NCBI RefSeq assembly: GCF_000226095.1
Contig: NC_016475.1
Span: 1,612,001 to 1,676,000 of the forward strand
From: Thermothelomyces thermophilus ATCC 42464
Lineage: Eukaryota > Ascomycota > Sordariomycetes > Sordariales > Chaetomiaceae
Direction of reading: 5' to 3'
Length of the DNA stretch: 64,000 nucleotides
Positions 46,701-59,400 of this stretch are shown here, one piece after another (position 1 is the stretch's first letter; every line of letters begins with the position of its first letter). The position numbers and the translations under genes are program-made. Below the pieces are notes generated by a model. It was not told the origin of the DNA. It made no database searches and saw only the letters and a list, made by a program, of their open reading frames with translations.

Positions 46701-49700
46701 ATGAAGAGGACGACTAACCCTACTAGCAAAGGAGCTCTCTCCCTAGTTAGATAGAAATAAACCATTTGCTTTAGGGAATTAAAGAAATTAACTAAGGAGA
46801 ATATAGCCTATAATATACTCTATTTAGTTAATAAGGCTCTTTAAGTAAAGATACTTATTATTAATAAGGTCTTAAGGATCTCCCTAACATTTAAGAACAT
46901 ACTAATTACTTTCCTTAAGTAAGATTATAAGAGTCCTTAGAAGGTAATCGAGTATAAGGGCTTGGCTATTCCCTTCCCTAATAAGCCGGCTTTATAAGCA
47001 AGAGGGAGAGCGCTATAAGAGGTTAAGATATATCTTAGCTATCTAGGTAGATAGAATAGCATCAAAGGAGAAGAGTCTATAATTATAGTTCCGGCATTTC
47101 TAGAGGTTACTAGTAATAGCTAGTAGGCCGTTATAATAGATAGGTTCTAGAGTAACTACCTTACTAGATAGTAAGACTAGCTAGACTTATAAGAGATTAA
47201 AATATCCTTCTAGGCTCTAATCTATATACTCTCTACTAGCTAGAAAATCTAGATAGGTATACTTATATAGATATATATACTACTAATACTTTATTATAAC
47301 TTTAAGGACCTAATAGGTAAGAAGGTATTTACTCTAATTAATACTAGATCTAAGTATAATATAATTACCCTTAGCCTAGTATAGAAATACTATTTCCCTA
47401 TATAGACGATAATAGTAATCTCCTAGGGTCTTTATAATAGTAGGCCGTTTAGTAGGGAAACGGTTAATATAATTATCTTAGGGGCTATCTCGATCTATAA
47501 GCATTTCTTCATTTTAGATAGAGATACTAGTAATTACTAAATCTTGCTGGGTATACCATTTATCTATAATATAAGCCTAACATTTAGCTATAAAGCTAGC
47601 TATCTAGTTATAGTAAATATTATCGCTAGGAATAAATTAATTAAAGCGTCGGTTGTCTCAAATATTATAGCTAAAACGATATTCGAAAGAAAATATTAAC
47701 TTATAAGGGACGAACTTTAATACCTAGTTATAACGACTATCGCTACCCCTACGTTTGCTAATATTTAGGACGGTAAAATTCTACTTAGATTTCTTAATAA
47801 TTAGGCTAATAAAGCCATTTTTAATATAATACTAAGGATTTCTTGCCTACCTCTTATCGATACGCTTATCAAAGTTTCGATATTTTGTATTACTAGATAG
47901 AACACTTTAAAACGGAGATACTAGGAAATAAAGGGCGAAACGGAGGAGCCTAGCCGTCTAAATAGACAGAAAACGCTTAGGAAACTTACATTAGAGGTTA
48001 GAAAGGAGTTATAGAAGGTATAGAGGTTTACTATATAGAAGTCTATAGCTAGAAAGGTTTACCCTATAGATATAGCTATTAGCGATAGTTTAATACCTAA
48101 CGGTGACCCTAACTAGCAGGAACAATATCTAGGGGAAGTTACTAAGAAGATAAAGTTTAGGTTAGAGTAAGATAGCCTTATTACGCTACGGTTTTCGGAC
48201 CTAAAGCCTAGGACACGGCTTATAGCTAAGCGGCTTAATATGTTACTTATATCTATAGGAAGCTTTTTATCTAACTAGAAGAAGGAACTTTTTATATAGG
48301 TTCTATAGAATAAGGAGGCTACCCTAATATAGGATTTTACTAAATGTAGATAGATTTACCCTAATATTATTCCCCTTTAGGTTATCTAGACTATCCTTTA
48401 TATAACGTGGTAATTAAAGAGCATCCCTATCCCGAAGTTATTAATACCAAAGGTTATTAACCTCCTAAAGTAGCAGATCTAGTATAGGATCATCGAGCCT
48501 AGCTATAGGAGCTACCGTAATGACTAGTTCCTGGTCCTTAAGAAGGATAGTAGTCTCCGGCTAATTAATGACGCCTAGAAAGCTAACGCTATAACTATAT
48601 AGGACGTATTCGTATTACCGGCTATAGAGGAATTTAGTAAAGACTTTAGGAGTTATAAAGTTATCTCCCTCTTAGACCTGTTTTCTAGGTATAACTAAGT
48701 CAGCCTTAATAAAAGGAGCTAGGATCTTACTACCTTTTAAACGCCTATCGGCCTCTTTCGGATGTATACCCTCCCTATATGCAGAACGAACTCTATTACC
48801 TAGTTTCAATAAGCAATGACCTAGATCTTCTAGAACCTAATTCTGGATATCTGCTACATTTATCTATATAATATCTATATAAAGGGGCTATAGTCCAATT
48901 ATAATAGGGAAGAAGTTACCCCTAGGTTATAGACGTTCGTGGTTAAACACCTCTAAAACGTTAATATAGTTTTCCTAAATACTAAGCTTGCTAGAGCTAC
49001 TATCGTAGCTAGGAAATCCTAGTAGTACTGTCTATAAGTAGTGTTACTTGGCTACCTCTATATATCTAAAGGGCGACTACCTAATAATGCTAAAGTTACG
49101 AAAATCCTTAAGTAGACTTCCTACTTAGATTTAAAGGATATTTATACCTTCCTAGGGATCGTTAGCTACTACCGGATCTAGATAGAGCACTTTACTACTA
49201 TTACTTGGCTACTATACGACCTAATAAAGAAGAATACCTGTTAGGAATAAGGCCTTGCTTAATAATAGGCTATAAAGGAACTCTAAACCTAGATAACTAC
49301 TACCCTAGTCCTTATACCGCTTGTTTTCGATGACCCTAGGTATAGTTAGATATACCTAATGACCGATATAAGTCTTTTCGGTCAAGGAGGAGTTATTAAA
49401 CAAGTTAGGCCTAATAAGAAGAGGTATCTATACTAATTTAAGAGTAGAATATAGTCTAAGGTAGAGAAATGGTACGACCTTACTAAATAGAAGCTCTATA
49501 AACTGCTTTTCCTATTAAAGAATTTCTAATAGTACCTCTTCAATATTTACTTTATTATGAAACTAGACGCTTTTATCTTAGTTTACTGGTTAAATAGTAT
49601 AGCTAGTAATATATCTAGAGCCTTAATAATATAATAGATCGTATAGATTTGGCTATTTGACTTTAAGATTAAATACATTCTAGGTTCTAAAAATGCTATT

Positions 49701-49895
49701 ATTAATAGGCTTTTACGGAAGCTTCCTAGTCTGTCTAACCAGATAGAGAAAGCAAATAAAGAGGATATTAATAATTAGGTTGACATATAAATCTATATTA
49801 ACCGTATCACTAATCCTCCTAAACCTATAAACCTAAACCTTAAAGAAGGGTACTCCGAACACTCTAGAGCCATTATATAGTACTTGGCTATTTTA
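43700..49895 (+). mobile_element. element C, left part: RIP-decayed Gypsy-like polyprotein
   Basis: Plus strand. From about 44,600 a Gag-like, then protease-like, then reverse-transcriptase frame can be followed, with nearly all stops TAG or TAA. The RT core lies around 48,490-48,760 (LVLKKDSSLRLINDA, VISLLDLFSRYNQ, TTFQTPIGLFRMYTLP), RNase H follows around 49,330-49,700, and the frame then runs into the TTTTA target site of element B. It resumes at 57493. Its composition is more strongly RIP-shifted than that of B, as expected for the older host. Confidence 0.75.
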
Positions 49896-50343
49896 TGTCA
49901 CGGATAAGCACATGGGCGGCCTGGCAGGCTGTAGCTAGGACATGGGACATTCCGACAGCCAATCACTCGACGGACCAATCAGAAGATTATCACCGCCAAG
50001 ACTAAGGTCTTCACTAGTGATAATAACATATCACCGTCGACAACGCAGAATCACAAAGTAAAAGGAGAAGTAATACTAGTGATAACTATTAAAGAAGGAC
50101 AGACCATTATATATATATAGCTAGCCAGTCACTCGTTATAGTAGACTCTAGGAGTTTACTAGTAATAACAATCATAATTACAGTACTCATACCGAGCATT
50201 GTTAATTACTATAAGAGATAACCCTAAGTGTTGTTATAAACCCTTTAGCTTCACCGAATCCCTTAGACGACCTGCCTATTTGTCCCGCTCAATCTACCTC
50301 CGTCTAGACCCTTTTAGAAGAAGTCTAAGTTAGGTTCGTCATA
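49896..50343 (+). repeat. 5' LTR of element B
   Basis: 448 bp, TGTCACGG ... CGTCATA. It differs from the 3' LTR mainly at CpA/TpG-type transitions. It contains a TATATATATA box near 50110. Confidence 0.94.
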
Positions 50344-50370
50344 CGTTATTACCACTCCCTTTGTTCTATC

Positions 50371-52600
50371 ATGGTTTAGAACGGAGGTGACTTTGACCTC
50401 GACATCGACATAGATACTAACGTTACGGCCGAATAGCTGCTCGCTTAGCTTAGTTAACTCTAGTAGCGGATCTAGGAGTTAGACTAGAGAGACAAGGCTG
50501 CTTAAGCTCAAATCAAGGAGCTCGAGAACCGCGAAAAGTACTTGTAGAAGTTAGTTAACGAGGCCTATACTAAAATCGAGGCACTCGAGGGCGCTAAAGC
50601 GAAGCGTATTAAGATCGAACTACCTGGCAAATACGGAGGAACTAAGGAGGATCTTGTAGGATTCTTGACAAACCTTTAATCCTACTTCCGGCTTAATGAC
50701 GACAAGTTTCTAGACGATAAAGCCAAAGTCCTCTATATAGCCATGAGACTAGAGGGCAAGGTACTTAGATAGTTTGAGCCTATGTAGAATGACTATCTCA
50801 CTGAGGAAGACGAAGACGAACAAGACGTGTTTACGTAGGCAGTCTTCCGATCTTATGACCGTTTCGAAGAAGAGCTTTGGAAAGTTTTTGGTGACAAAGA
50901 TAAGAAAATCCATATATAAGAAAGACTTGCTAATCTCTAATAGACCAAGTTAGTAGCCTCTTATGCTATATAATTTAGATAGGATATACTTAAGTCTTAG
51001 CTTAACGATAAGGCATTAATATAATTATTCTATAACGGCTTAAAGGAAAAGGTTAAGGACAAGCTATATAAGTATGATCGGCCTAAGACTCTAGATAAAT
51101 ATATTATATAGGCTATCAAAATCGATGATTGGCTCTACGCACGAGAGTAGTAGAAACAAGGTCAAACAAATAGAACTATAGTCAAGGCTAACGACAAGAA
51201 AAAGCGGGCGTACGTTAGTACTTCGTATAGGATATACCCTAGAGCTATAGATATAGATATAGCATAGAAGCAAGACTAGAAGAAGACGACCTAAGACAAG
51301 TCTAATGTTACCTACTATAACTATAGAAAGAAAGGGCACTATAAGCAAGAATACCAAAGCCTAAAGAAAGAATAGAAACTAGCCCCTAGAAAAGAAATTA
51401 TAACTATTAACGAAACTACTAAGGACATTATTAAAGTAGCAGCCACAAGCTATAAAGACAAGGGTAGTGACATAGACAGTCTCGGACACGACGGTAATAG
51501 TAAAGACGAACAAGCACTGTACTCCGAACTGGTCACTATAGATCCAGAGATAGGTCTTGCCAAATAGGACATGGCAGGAGAGTATACGCCACCAATTTCG
51601 ATTCTCCTAGCCTTGAGGCAGTAGGGTTTCACAGTCACGTAGAGGCGGGATAGATCGTGGACAACCGACACCTAAGGAATCGAAAGACCTAGACCTAATG
51701 TTCTATTCCTCTAGGAATAAATCGAATGGTACTGTAACGAAGTTTTCCGGCTTAACACGGAACTGCGTAAATAGGATAGGCGCTTGACTCGACTTGCCTA
51801 GTAGAGCGATAAGATGAAGGACAAGATAAGGGAACTCTAACGTATCGTAGAAGCTATCAAAGGAAAATAGCCTATAATATATAATAGGCCTGATAGCTAT
51901 ACTAAGTATCTTGACAATTAGTAACTTAGTAACAACATACAGAACCTGGAATACCAGTTTATATATACGAACCGCAGAAAAGATAAACGTATGTGGGAAA
52001 GCTACTAGAAGAAATACTCCTATATTAGCACTAGAGTACCTACGGTCTACGTACAATGGGAAGGATTCAGGAAAGAATTCTAATACCTCCTAGGCAATGC
52101 CACGCGACTGTACCCTCGACACGAGGCATATATGCAAGTGCCCTAGTTCTAGTGTATGGTACACAAATGCCGATACCACTTCTACGACAAATTCGAAAAC
52201 AATTACTAGCCGACCTGACAAGGAAATGAGGACGGAAGCTTATACCCTATAGAATAGGTCTATGATATAGGAAATAGAGCGGCCGAATTGCTCTAGAAGA
52301 TCGAAGCCTATAATTTAGAAAGCATTACGATAGTTCTAAGACGAGCCTAGCCTAGGTACTGCGGAACCAGACGAGATATATAGGACTCGTGCTAGAGCAA
52401 CGATTGCCTCTATTATACGGAAGAAAAGAAATTGCAAATTCGGGAGCTTTAGACGAAGCTATGGCACATACGACGGAAAGCAGAACGGACCTAATAGTAG
52501 GAAACCGCAAGCACTTAATGGCTTACAGAAATAAGCACGATCGACGAAGCCGCTATTAGCCAAACAACCGAAGAGGTCAGCACTGACCTAGGAAACGGGT
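50371..52600 (+). pseudogene. gag of element B (decayed)
   Basis: ATG at 50371, but codon 3 is already TAG where Gln is expected. An N-terminal acidic and Gln/Leu-rich coiled coil is followed by the capsid region. A CCHC zinc knuckle lies at about 51304-51350, with its first two Cys codons now Tyr and KKGHYK still readable. The gag frame differs from the pol frame (gag starts at positions of the form 3n+1, pol at 3n), so a frameshift or a separate start joined them in the live element. The exact end of gag is uncertain. Confidence 0.75.
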
Positions 52601-52639
52601 CAGGGCCCTTCGAAGGGCCCGGAAACCATTAACGCCTGT

Positions 52640-55600
52640 ATAGCGGCGAGTGGTAGCGTAGTATAGGAGGGACTAGCGTAAGAGACCACTATATCAAGAC
52701 CTCCCGGCAGAAGCATGGGAAATTGCTACAATCTTTGGACGACAGCGGCAAGACAAGCGATTATAGATAACAGCATAGTGGAAATAGCACGAAATGCTTG
52801 TACTAGTGGACAGTAGAGTAGAGATGAATCTAATTTCGCTAACACTTGTAAATTAGCTATAGATACCTTAGAGAATGAAGTGGAAGCATAGTATAGTCAA
52901 AGGGCTATTTCTGACGTAATAGATATATAGGGAGACCGAACCGATTGATATCATTATAGTAGGGAAGACTATAGTAGTTATATTTAGTATTGTAGACATA
53001 GGTAACGATAAAGATATAATATTAGGGTTACTATAATATAAAGATTATAACTTGGACATTAGCTAGAAGAATAGTAGCTATCTATAACCCTAAATAGAGT
53101 TATATTTGACTAGCAAGATAGGGAGCGTATAAGGATCGCGAGCAGATAATGCTTAGGGAAAGGCATGTCTTATAGATCTACTACAAGAGACGGATAGTAG
53201 TAGGTAGACTACTATAGACTCTAGAAGAGGCAGTATAACGACATCAATATCGCGATAAGAGGAATGAGCTAAACCGCTAATAGCTATTCTCTCCGTTAAC
53301 GAATACAGAGCACTACGATTAGAGTAGTAGGTTAAGATAGGAGAAATCGCTAGTATCGCTATAGACAGAACCAAGTTCGTATACTATTAGAAAGCTAAGA
53401 AACAAGACAAGACTAAGGAAGTACCAAAGGAATATAAAGGATATCTAGCATTCGAACTAAAGCATCTAGAAGGATTACCAGAACACGGCCTATAGGATCA
53501 CGAGATCAAGCTCAAGGAAGGAGTATGACTGAAGTTCTTTAAAATTTACCACACGAGCCAGATATAGAACAAAGAACTTAAGTAATATTTGGAGGAGAAC
53601 CTTCGAAGAGGACATATCTGCCTGTCGATATCGCTAGCAGGCTACCTAATCCTGTTTGTGCCTAAGAAAGACAGAAAGCTACGGTTATACGTCAACTATC
53701 GGCAACTTAACGAACAGACTATGAAAAATCGATACCTGTTACTACTAATCTTACGGCTCCAAGATCAGTTAGTAGGAGCCTAATATTTCACGTGTCTTGA
53801 CTTGCCATCGGCCTACAACTATATACGGATCAAAGAAGGCGATGAGTAGAAAATGGCCTTTAGGATACCCTATAGCCACTACGAGTACCTTGTCATGCCA
53901 TTTAGACTTACAAACGCGCCGGCAACGTTCCAAGCCCTAATTGATCAAGCTATCCGACCCTTTCTTGACAAATTTGCGGTATATTATCTTGACAACATAC
54001 TTATCTTCTCTAAGACAATAGATAAATACCAGAAGCACGTAAAAGTAGTGCTAGACGCGCTATATGCGTATAAGCTATCAGTTAACAAGGAAAAGAGTAA
54101 ATTCTATATCAGGAAGACAGTCTTTTTGGGATACGAAATATCCCTAGGACAAATCCGGATAGAACCTTTAAAGATTAAAGCTATCAAGAATTGGCTATGA
54201 CCGACGTTAGTTACGGAAGTACGAAGCTTTATCGGATTTACAAACTTCTACCAAATGTTCATTAGGAACTTTAGAGCGATCGTACGACCTTTGTACGAAC
54301 TTACCAAGAAGAATACTAAATTCCAATGGGAAGAGCAATACGAGTAAGCATTTATATAGATCTGTAACGCTATTACTAAAGATCTAGTACTAGTACTGCT
54401 AGACCCTAAGAAGCCATTCGAGGTAGAAACGGACGCTTTAGACTACGCCATTAGAGGACAATTGGGATAACGAGACGAACAAGGGAAGCTATATCCTGTA
54501 GCCTTCTTTTTAAAGAAGCTCGATAGACCACGTCTCAATTATCCGATCTATAACAAGGAACTACTTGCGATTATCGAAGCTTTTAAGGAATGGCGATTAT
54601 ACCTTAGTAGCACGATTAAACTAGTATAAGTATATATGGATTATAAGAACCTATAATACTTTATAACGACAAAAGAACTTAATAGACAATAAATATAATA
54701 GGTAGAATTCCTTATAGAATTTAACTTTAAGATCTGCTATAAGAAGGGCAAAGAGAACGTATAAGCGGATATCTTAAGCTAACGAACAGATTAAACGAAA
54801 GGACGAACAGGAATAACACTACCGTTGTTTAAGGAACGAACAGACGGAACGCTATATCACGAAACGTAGACACCCGTAGAAGATGATCCACTTGACTCGT
54901 TCCTAGAATGCTACGCAATCTTTTGAGAGGAAAGGATCAACAAGGCATAGTATCAAGTAGCACCCAGACTAGTAATACCTAACGGAGTAGAAGAGAAAGA
55001 TAGGAAACTCTAGTACCGAGGCAAAGCATATATCTACGACAAAGATCAATAGCTGCGGATGATTCGAGAACTCTACGAGTCGAAACTCGGAGGATATAAA
55101 GGAGTTACGAAGACTGTCGCACAAGTCAAGAAACACTACGACTTTCTATAGTTAACGGCACAGGTTAAGGAAGTCGTACAAAGCTATAACATCTATAACC
55201 GAAGCAAAACGGCACGATACAAGCTATATAGGCTACTTTAGCTACTGCTAATAGCTAATAAACTATAGAGTTTAGTTATAATAGACTTTATTACGAAGCT
55301 ACTAGAATCTAAGGACATAGCTATAGGAGTGACCTACGATAGCATTCTTACTATAGTAGATTGCCTGACTAAATAGGTATACTTCTTTCCCTATAAGGAG
55401 TCCTAGATAGCAGAATAGTTAGTAGATATGATCTATCGGCAAGTTATATCAGTACATGCTTGGCCATAAGAATGGATCACTAATAGAGATACCAAGTTCG
55501 TGTCGAAGTTCTGGCAAGCATTAATGCAACAATTAGGCGTTAATAGTAAGCTATCAACGGCATATCACCTATAGACTAATAGACAAACGGAGCGACTAAA

Positions 55601-56343
55601 CCAAGTTGTTAAGCAATACCTCTGCTCTTATATTAACTATTAGTAAAACGACTAAGTCATGCTATTGCTAACAGTACAACTCGCTTACAACACGACGCCA
55701 ATAGAAACGACCAAAGTCACACCGTTCTTCACGAACTACGGATATAAAGCAGACCTTAGGCAAGGACTAGAGGTTATAGTGCCAAGAGCAGCAATCAAAG
55801 CGGAACAAATGCACGTACTATATAAAAAGCTTAAAAAGGAACTCGAGTTTGTCAAGACTAGAATAAAGAACTACTATGACAAACACAGGCTCAAGGGACC
55901 TTGCCTAGAGAGGGGAGACAAAGTCTACTTAATTACACGGAACTTATAAACCAAACGACCAAGCACGAAGCTAGACTTTAAGAAGGTTGGACCCTTCGTT
56001 ATCAAAGAACGAATTTCGATATCTAACTACTGATTATCGTTACTGTCATCTATACGCCTACGGACGGATGTTTTTCATATTTCACTTCTCGAACTAGCAC
56101 TAAAGAACGCCAAGGTTGCCACGTATATCGAAGCAGAGGACGAAGAGGAAGAATAGGACGTCGAAGAAATTCTAGATTTACATATTATTAATAGGGAACT
56201 ATAGTACCTAGTTAAATGGTTTGATTTCGGACTAGAAGATAACTTATAGGAACTAGTCAAGAATTTGAACTGCCCTAAGAAACTGGAATAGTTCTATCGG
56301 CAGAACCTAGATCGACCAAAGGAAAACCTAGGACAGAACTAAA
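52640..56343 (+). pseudogene. pol of element B with C-terminal chromodomain (decayed)
   Basis: The protease active site lies near 52,800 (VLVDSR, the Gly of DSG now Arg). RT pieces are open at 53589-53783 (VPKKDRKLRLYVNYRQLNEQ) and 53853-54200 (RLTNAPATFQALID and YLDNILIFSK, the second Asp of YLDD now Asn). RNase H follows to about 54,760. Integrase spans about 55,030-55,950; its last open part, 55659-55949, ends LERGDKVYLITRNL. The chromodomain, at about 56157-56280, reads VEEILD ... YLVKWFDFG. Stops are TAG/TAA or a few RIP-type missense changes. This is the least mutated pol in the block. Confidence 0.88.
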
Positions 56344-56382
56344 GACGGTGCCCTAGTCGATAGCATCGATAGCATCATTAAT

Positions 56383-56912
56383 CTATAATAAGGGCATAGC
56401 AGGCGTCTCTTGCCACTCAACCTCCTCTAACTCGTCTAAGGTCGATAGACCACGCGCTACTATATCGGCACCTTTCTCTACCAAAAACTCCTTTTGCTGA
56501 CGAAGACGCCGGAGCCGTGTAAGCTTTTCGGACAACTCATGCTAGGCCTCTTCCAGACGGCGTTAGGATTTATCTAGCTCAAGTTCGGCACGATATTTAG
56601 TATCTTTGATATGACACTGCTCCTGAAGAATGCAATCCACTAGAACGAATATTAGGAATTACAGTAAAAAAAAAAAAAAAAAAAAAAAAAGGAGACAAGC
56701 TTACAGGAAGAAAGTAGGATGCTAAAGCCATCGTAAGAACGACCTTAACGAATACAGGCCTTGTAACGCTTTATGTGCGCGATCATTTTACAGATAAGGC
56801 CTTATGACGCGCACCAAGAGCAAGGCATAATGACAAAACCGTTCTTAGCGATATTCTAAGCAAGGGAAGCACGGTAACGTACAGAATGCGACTTCCGTTT
56901 CTCTATCGGCAT
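56383..56912 (-). pseudogene. antisense gene of element B: Cys-cluster and coiled-coil protein
   Basis: Lies between pol and the 3' LTR on the opposite strand. Exon 1 is complement 56705-56912 (ATG at 56912, 208 nt), exon 2 complement 56383-56639. The 65-bp intron has donor GTAAGC, acceptor CTAG and a 25-base T run as polypyrimidine tract. The product would be 154 residues. Exon 1 holds PCSWC followed after six residues by CKM, then a second cluster with KAC and a Tyr-for-Cys change: two CX2CX6C units. Exon 2 is a charged coiled coil with the block RLRRLRQQKEFLVEKGADIV and GLSTLDELEEVE near the end. Five in-frame stops (TAA, TAG) all sit where Gln is plausible, so one round of RIP explains its death. 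Start, splice sites and terminal stop survive. The same gene with the same intron site is found in element A. Confidence 0.78.
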
Positions 56913-57039
56913 TTTGTCAGCATGGTGACTATAATATAGAAACAGGGAGAATATAGTACTTACAAGTAAAGGGTTGTTAGCACTATTTGAAACGACCTAA
57001 GAGGGCTTTCGGGTCGAAAGCCTTAAAGGAGGGGCATCG

Positions 57040-57487
57040 TGTCACGGATAAGCACATAGGCGGCCTGGCAGGCTATAGCTAGGACACAGGACATTCCGAC
57101 AGCTAATCACTCGACGGACCAATCAGAAGATTATCACCGCCAAGACTAAGGTCTTCACTAGTGATAATAACATGTCACCGTCGATAACGTAGAATCACGA
57201 AGTGAAAGGAGAAGTGATACTAGTGATAACTATTAAAGAAGGACAGACTATTGTATATATATAGCTAGCTAGTCACTTGTTATAGTAGACTCTAGGAGTT
57301 CGCTAGTGATAATAATCATAATCATAGTACTTATACCGAGCATTGTTGATTACTGTGAGAGATAACCCTAAGTGTTGTTGTGAACCCTTTGGCTTTACCG
57401 AATCCCTTAGACGACCTGCCTGCTTGTCCCGCTTAATCTACCTCTGTCTGGACCCTTTTAGAAGAAGTCTAAGTTGGGTTCGTTACA
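57040..57487 (+). repeat. 3' LTR of element B
   Basis: 448 bp, TGTCACGG ... CGTTACA, followed by the target duplication TTTTA at 57488-57492. Confidence 0.94.
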
Positions 57488-59150
57488 TTTTAGAAGAACC
57501 TATAGCTATCTAACTATATTAGTAGCGACGTCTGTTTAAGAAGGAAGCGCTTAAAGATTTAGTAGATAAGGGCTATCTATTCCTTTGGCTAGTAAATAAT
57601 ACCTAGAATCCTTGCTATATAGTAGATACCCCGGAAGAAAGATAACGAATTTTCCAAGCTTACTATAATAAGATAGGCTATAAAGGTAGAGAAGCTACTT
57701 ACTAGAAGGTCACTAACTACTATTACTAGAAGGGAATATATACTAATATAGTAGAGTAGATTTATACCTGCCTAGAGTATTAGGTATAAGATACTAAAAG
57801 ATTTAAAGAGATATATTTGTATTCGGAACCTTCTTTAATCCTATTTACAAAATGGCACTTAGATATCTAGTCTATACCCTCTAACTAGAGGGGGAAGCCC
57901 TATTTCCTCTTTAAGGTACGTGACGATCTTTTAGGATTTGTAAAAGCCGAAGTCCTACCTAATAAGTTAGCTAGAGTAGTAAAGAACTTTATTAATCGTA
58001 ATATTCTCCTTTGTTAGAGCCTCCCGGTAGTTATAATCATTAATAGGGGATCTAAATTCAAAGGGGAAGCAAAAGCTATCCTAGAGAAACTAGGGATAAA
58101 ATGTATTATCATCTCTCTCTATAACTCTAGGGCTAACGGTATTAGTAAGGCTAGGTATATACCTATTACGGCTACCCTAGTAAAGATAACTATAAGGATT
58201 AGAAAGAACTAGCGATAGCTTTTTCCCTATATTCTATATACTAATTATATTACTATTCGAAAGAGCTATAGCCGCTTACTCTTTAACCTTATCTATAACT
58301 ATAATCCTATCAGCCTAATTAAAAACGATGTCCTTACCTAGTGAATTCTTTATTAGGACTCTATAGCTATCCGACTAAATAGGGAAAATCAAGTAAAAGC
58401 CTATCTACAATTATTAGAACTCTATACTAAGGTATTACTTAATATAGAATTTGATCTAGAAGTTACCGCTAAAAAAGTTACTAGAGCTAGATAAAAAATA
58501 GCTAAATGCCGAAACGAAGCCTATTACCGTAAGTTTAAAGCCGAGAATACCTAAGTCAAAGCAGGCAATCTTATTCTAGTTTATAATAACATTCGGTAGA
58601 TCGATATAAGTTTGTTTTAAAAACTCTAATATTAATAGTATAGCCTGTACTAGGTCTAGGAAGTTAGGAATAGGAATACCTACTACCTAGAGACTCTTAA
58701 TAATATAACTATATAGATACTATATTCTATAAACCACGTTAAGAAGTTCTTTAAGTAGGATAAGGTTTAGCTTAAAGCTAATAGATCTAATAGTTTTCTA
58801 GGCAAATAGAACCCTTGGAACTAGGAAGTAAGTTCTTTACTATTAGAAGCGCTTAAAGAAGTAGTAGTGGAAGAGGAAGCTCCCAAACGAACTAGGTAGC
58901 TATAACCGAGCGACCGACTTACTAAATCTAAAGCCTAAGAGTAATAATAGTAACGGTAGGAGCTTATAATTAAACTAACTAGAGGGAAACCACCTAGATT
59001 TTAACTTTTAAACTATTAATAAAAGTATAAGTTAACCTTATTTAGTTTTACTTCTATTTACTCTTTACTACTTAAACCCCTAATTACCCCTTTTCTATAC
59101 TGCCTTTATCCCTTTTCCCTAAATCCCTAGTTTCCTACCTAACACCCTAC
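57488..59150 (+). mobile_element. element C, right part: integrase end of the interrupted polyprotein
   Basis: With one TTTTA copy removed, the frame entering element B at 49895 continues here without a shift. An integrase zinc-binding-like region (about 57,640-57,790) precedes the catalytic core (about 57,850-58,200, with WHLDIQ and RGSKFKGEA). A C-terminal domain rich in Gln and Lys runs to about 58,950. Stops are TAG/TAA. No LTR related to 43455 is seen at the right end, so element C may be truncated there. Confidence 0.72.
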
Positions 59151-59400
59151 CTAAAAAAAGGGCTCTCTTGCATCTTTGCGAATACCCTGCCAAAACTCAC
59201 GAAATTACTATCGCTAGAAAGCTCTCGAAAAACGCTATCTAACGGTACTACTTTCAACCGTACGCGAGCCGTTGTAGGTATACAATAGGCATCGTAAGCG
59301 TTAGAACCGGACCTGACCGCAATCCGACTACACCTCGTACACCTGTCAAAATTTTTACCGTATAGACTACCTAGCGCCCCTAAACGTAATATTAATTTAA
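59151..59400. other. little-mutated island between elements C and D
   Basis: About 59,160-59,370 keeps ordinary CpA and TpG content and CpG-rich words (CGAAAAACGC, GTACGCGAGCCG) although both sides are strongly RIP-shifted. It may be the 5' leader of LINE D or single-copy DNA. No coding frame is recognisable. Confidence 0.4.

Larger units (their letters stand above)
49896..57487 (+). mobile_element. element B: Ty3/Gypsy chromovirus, complete LTR to LTR
   Basis: 7592 bp. LTRs 49896-50343 and 57040-57487 (both 448 bp), bounded by the 5-bp duplication TTTTA (49891-49895 and 57488-57492). It begins TGTCACGG; the two LTR ends read CGTCATA and CGTTACA, each one C-to-T step from CGTCACA. A purine tract (AAAGGAGGGGCATCG) precedes the 3' LTR. 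The leader from LTR to the Gag ATG is 27 nt, exactly as in element A. The domain order Gag, protease, RT, RNase H, integrase, chromodomain places it among chromoviruses. I could not identify a TGG-type primer binding site next to the 5' LTR. Confidence 0.95.
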
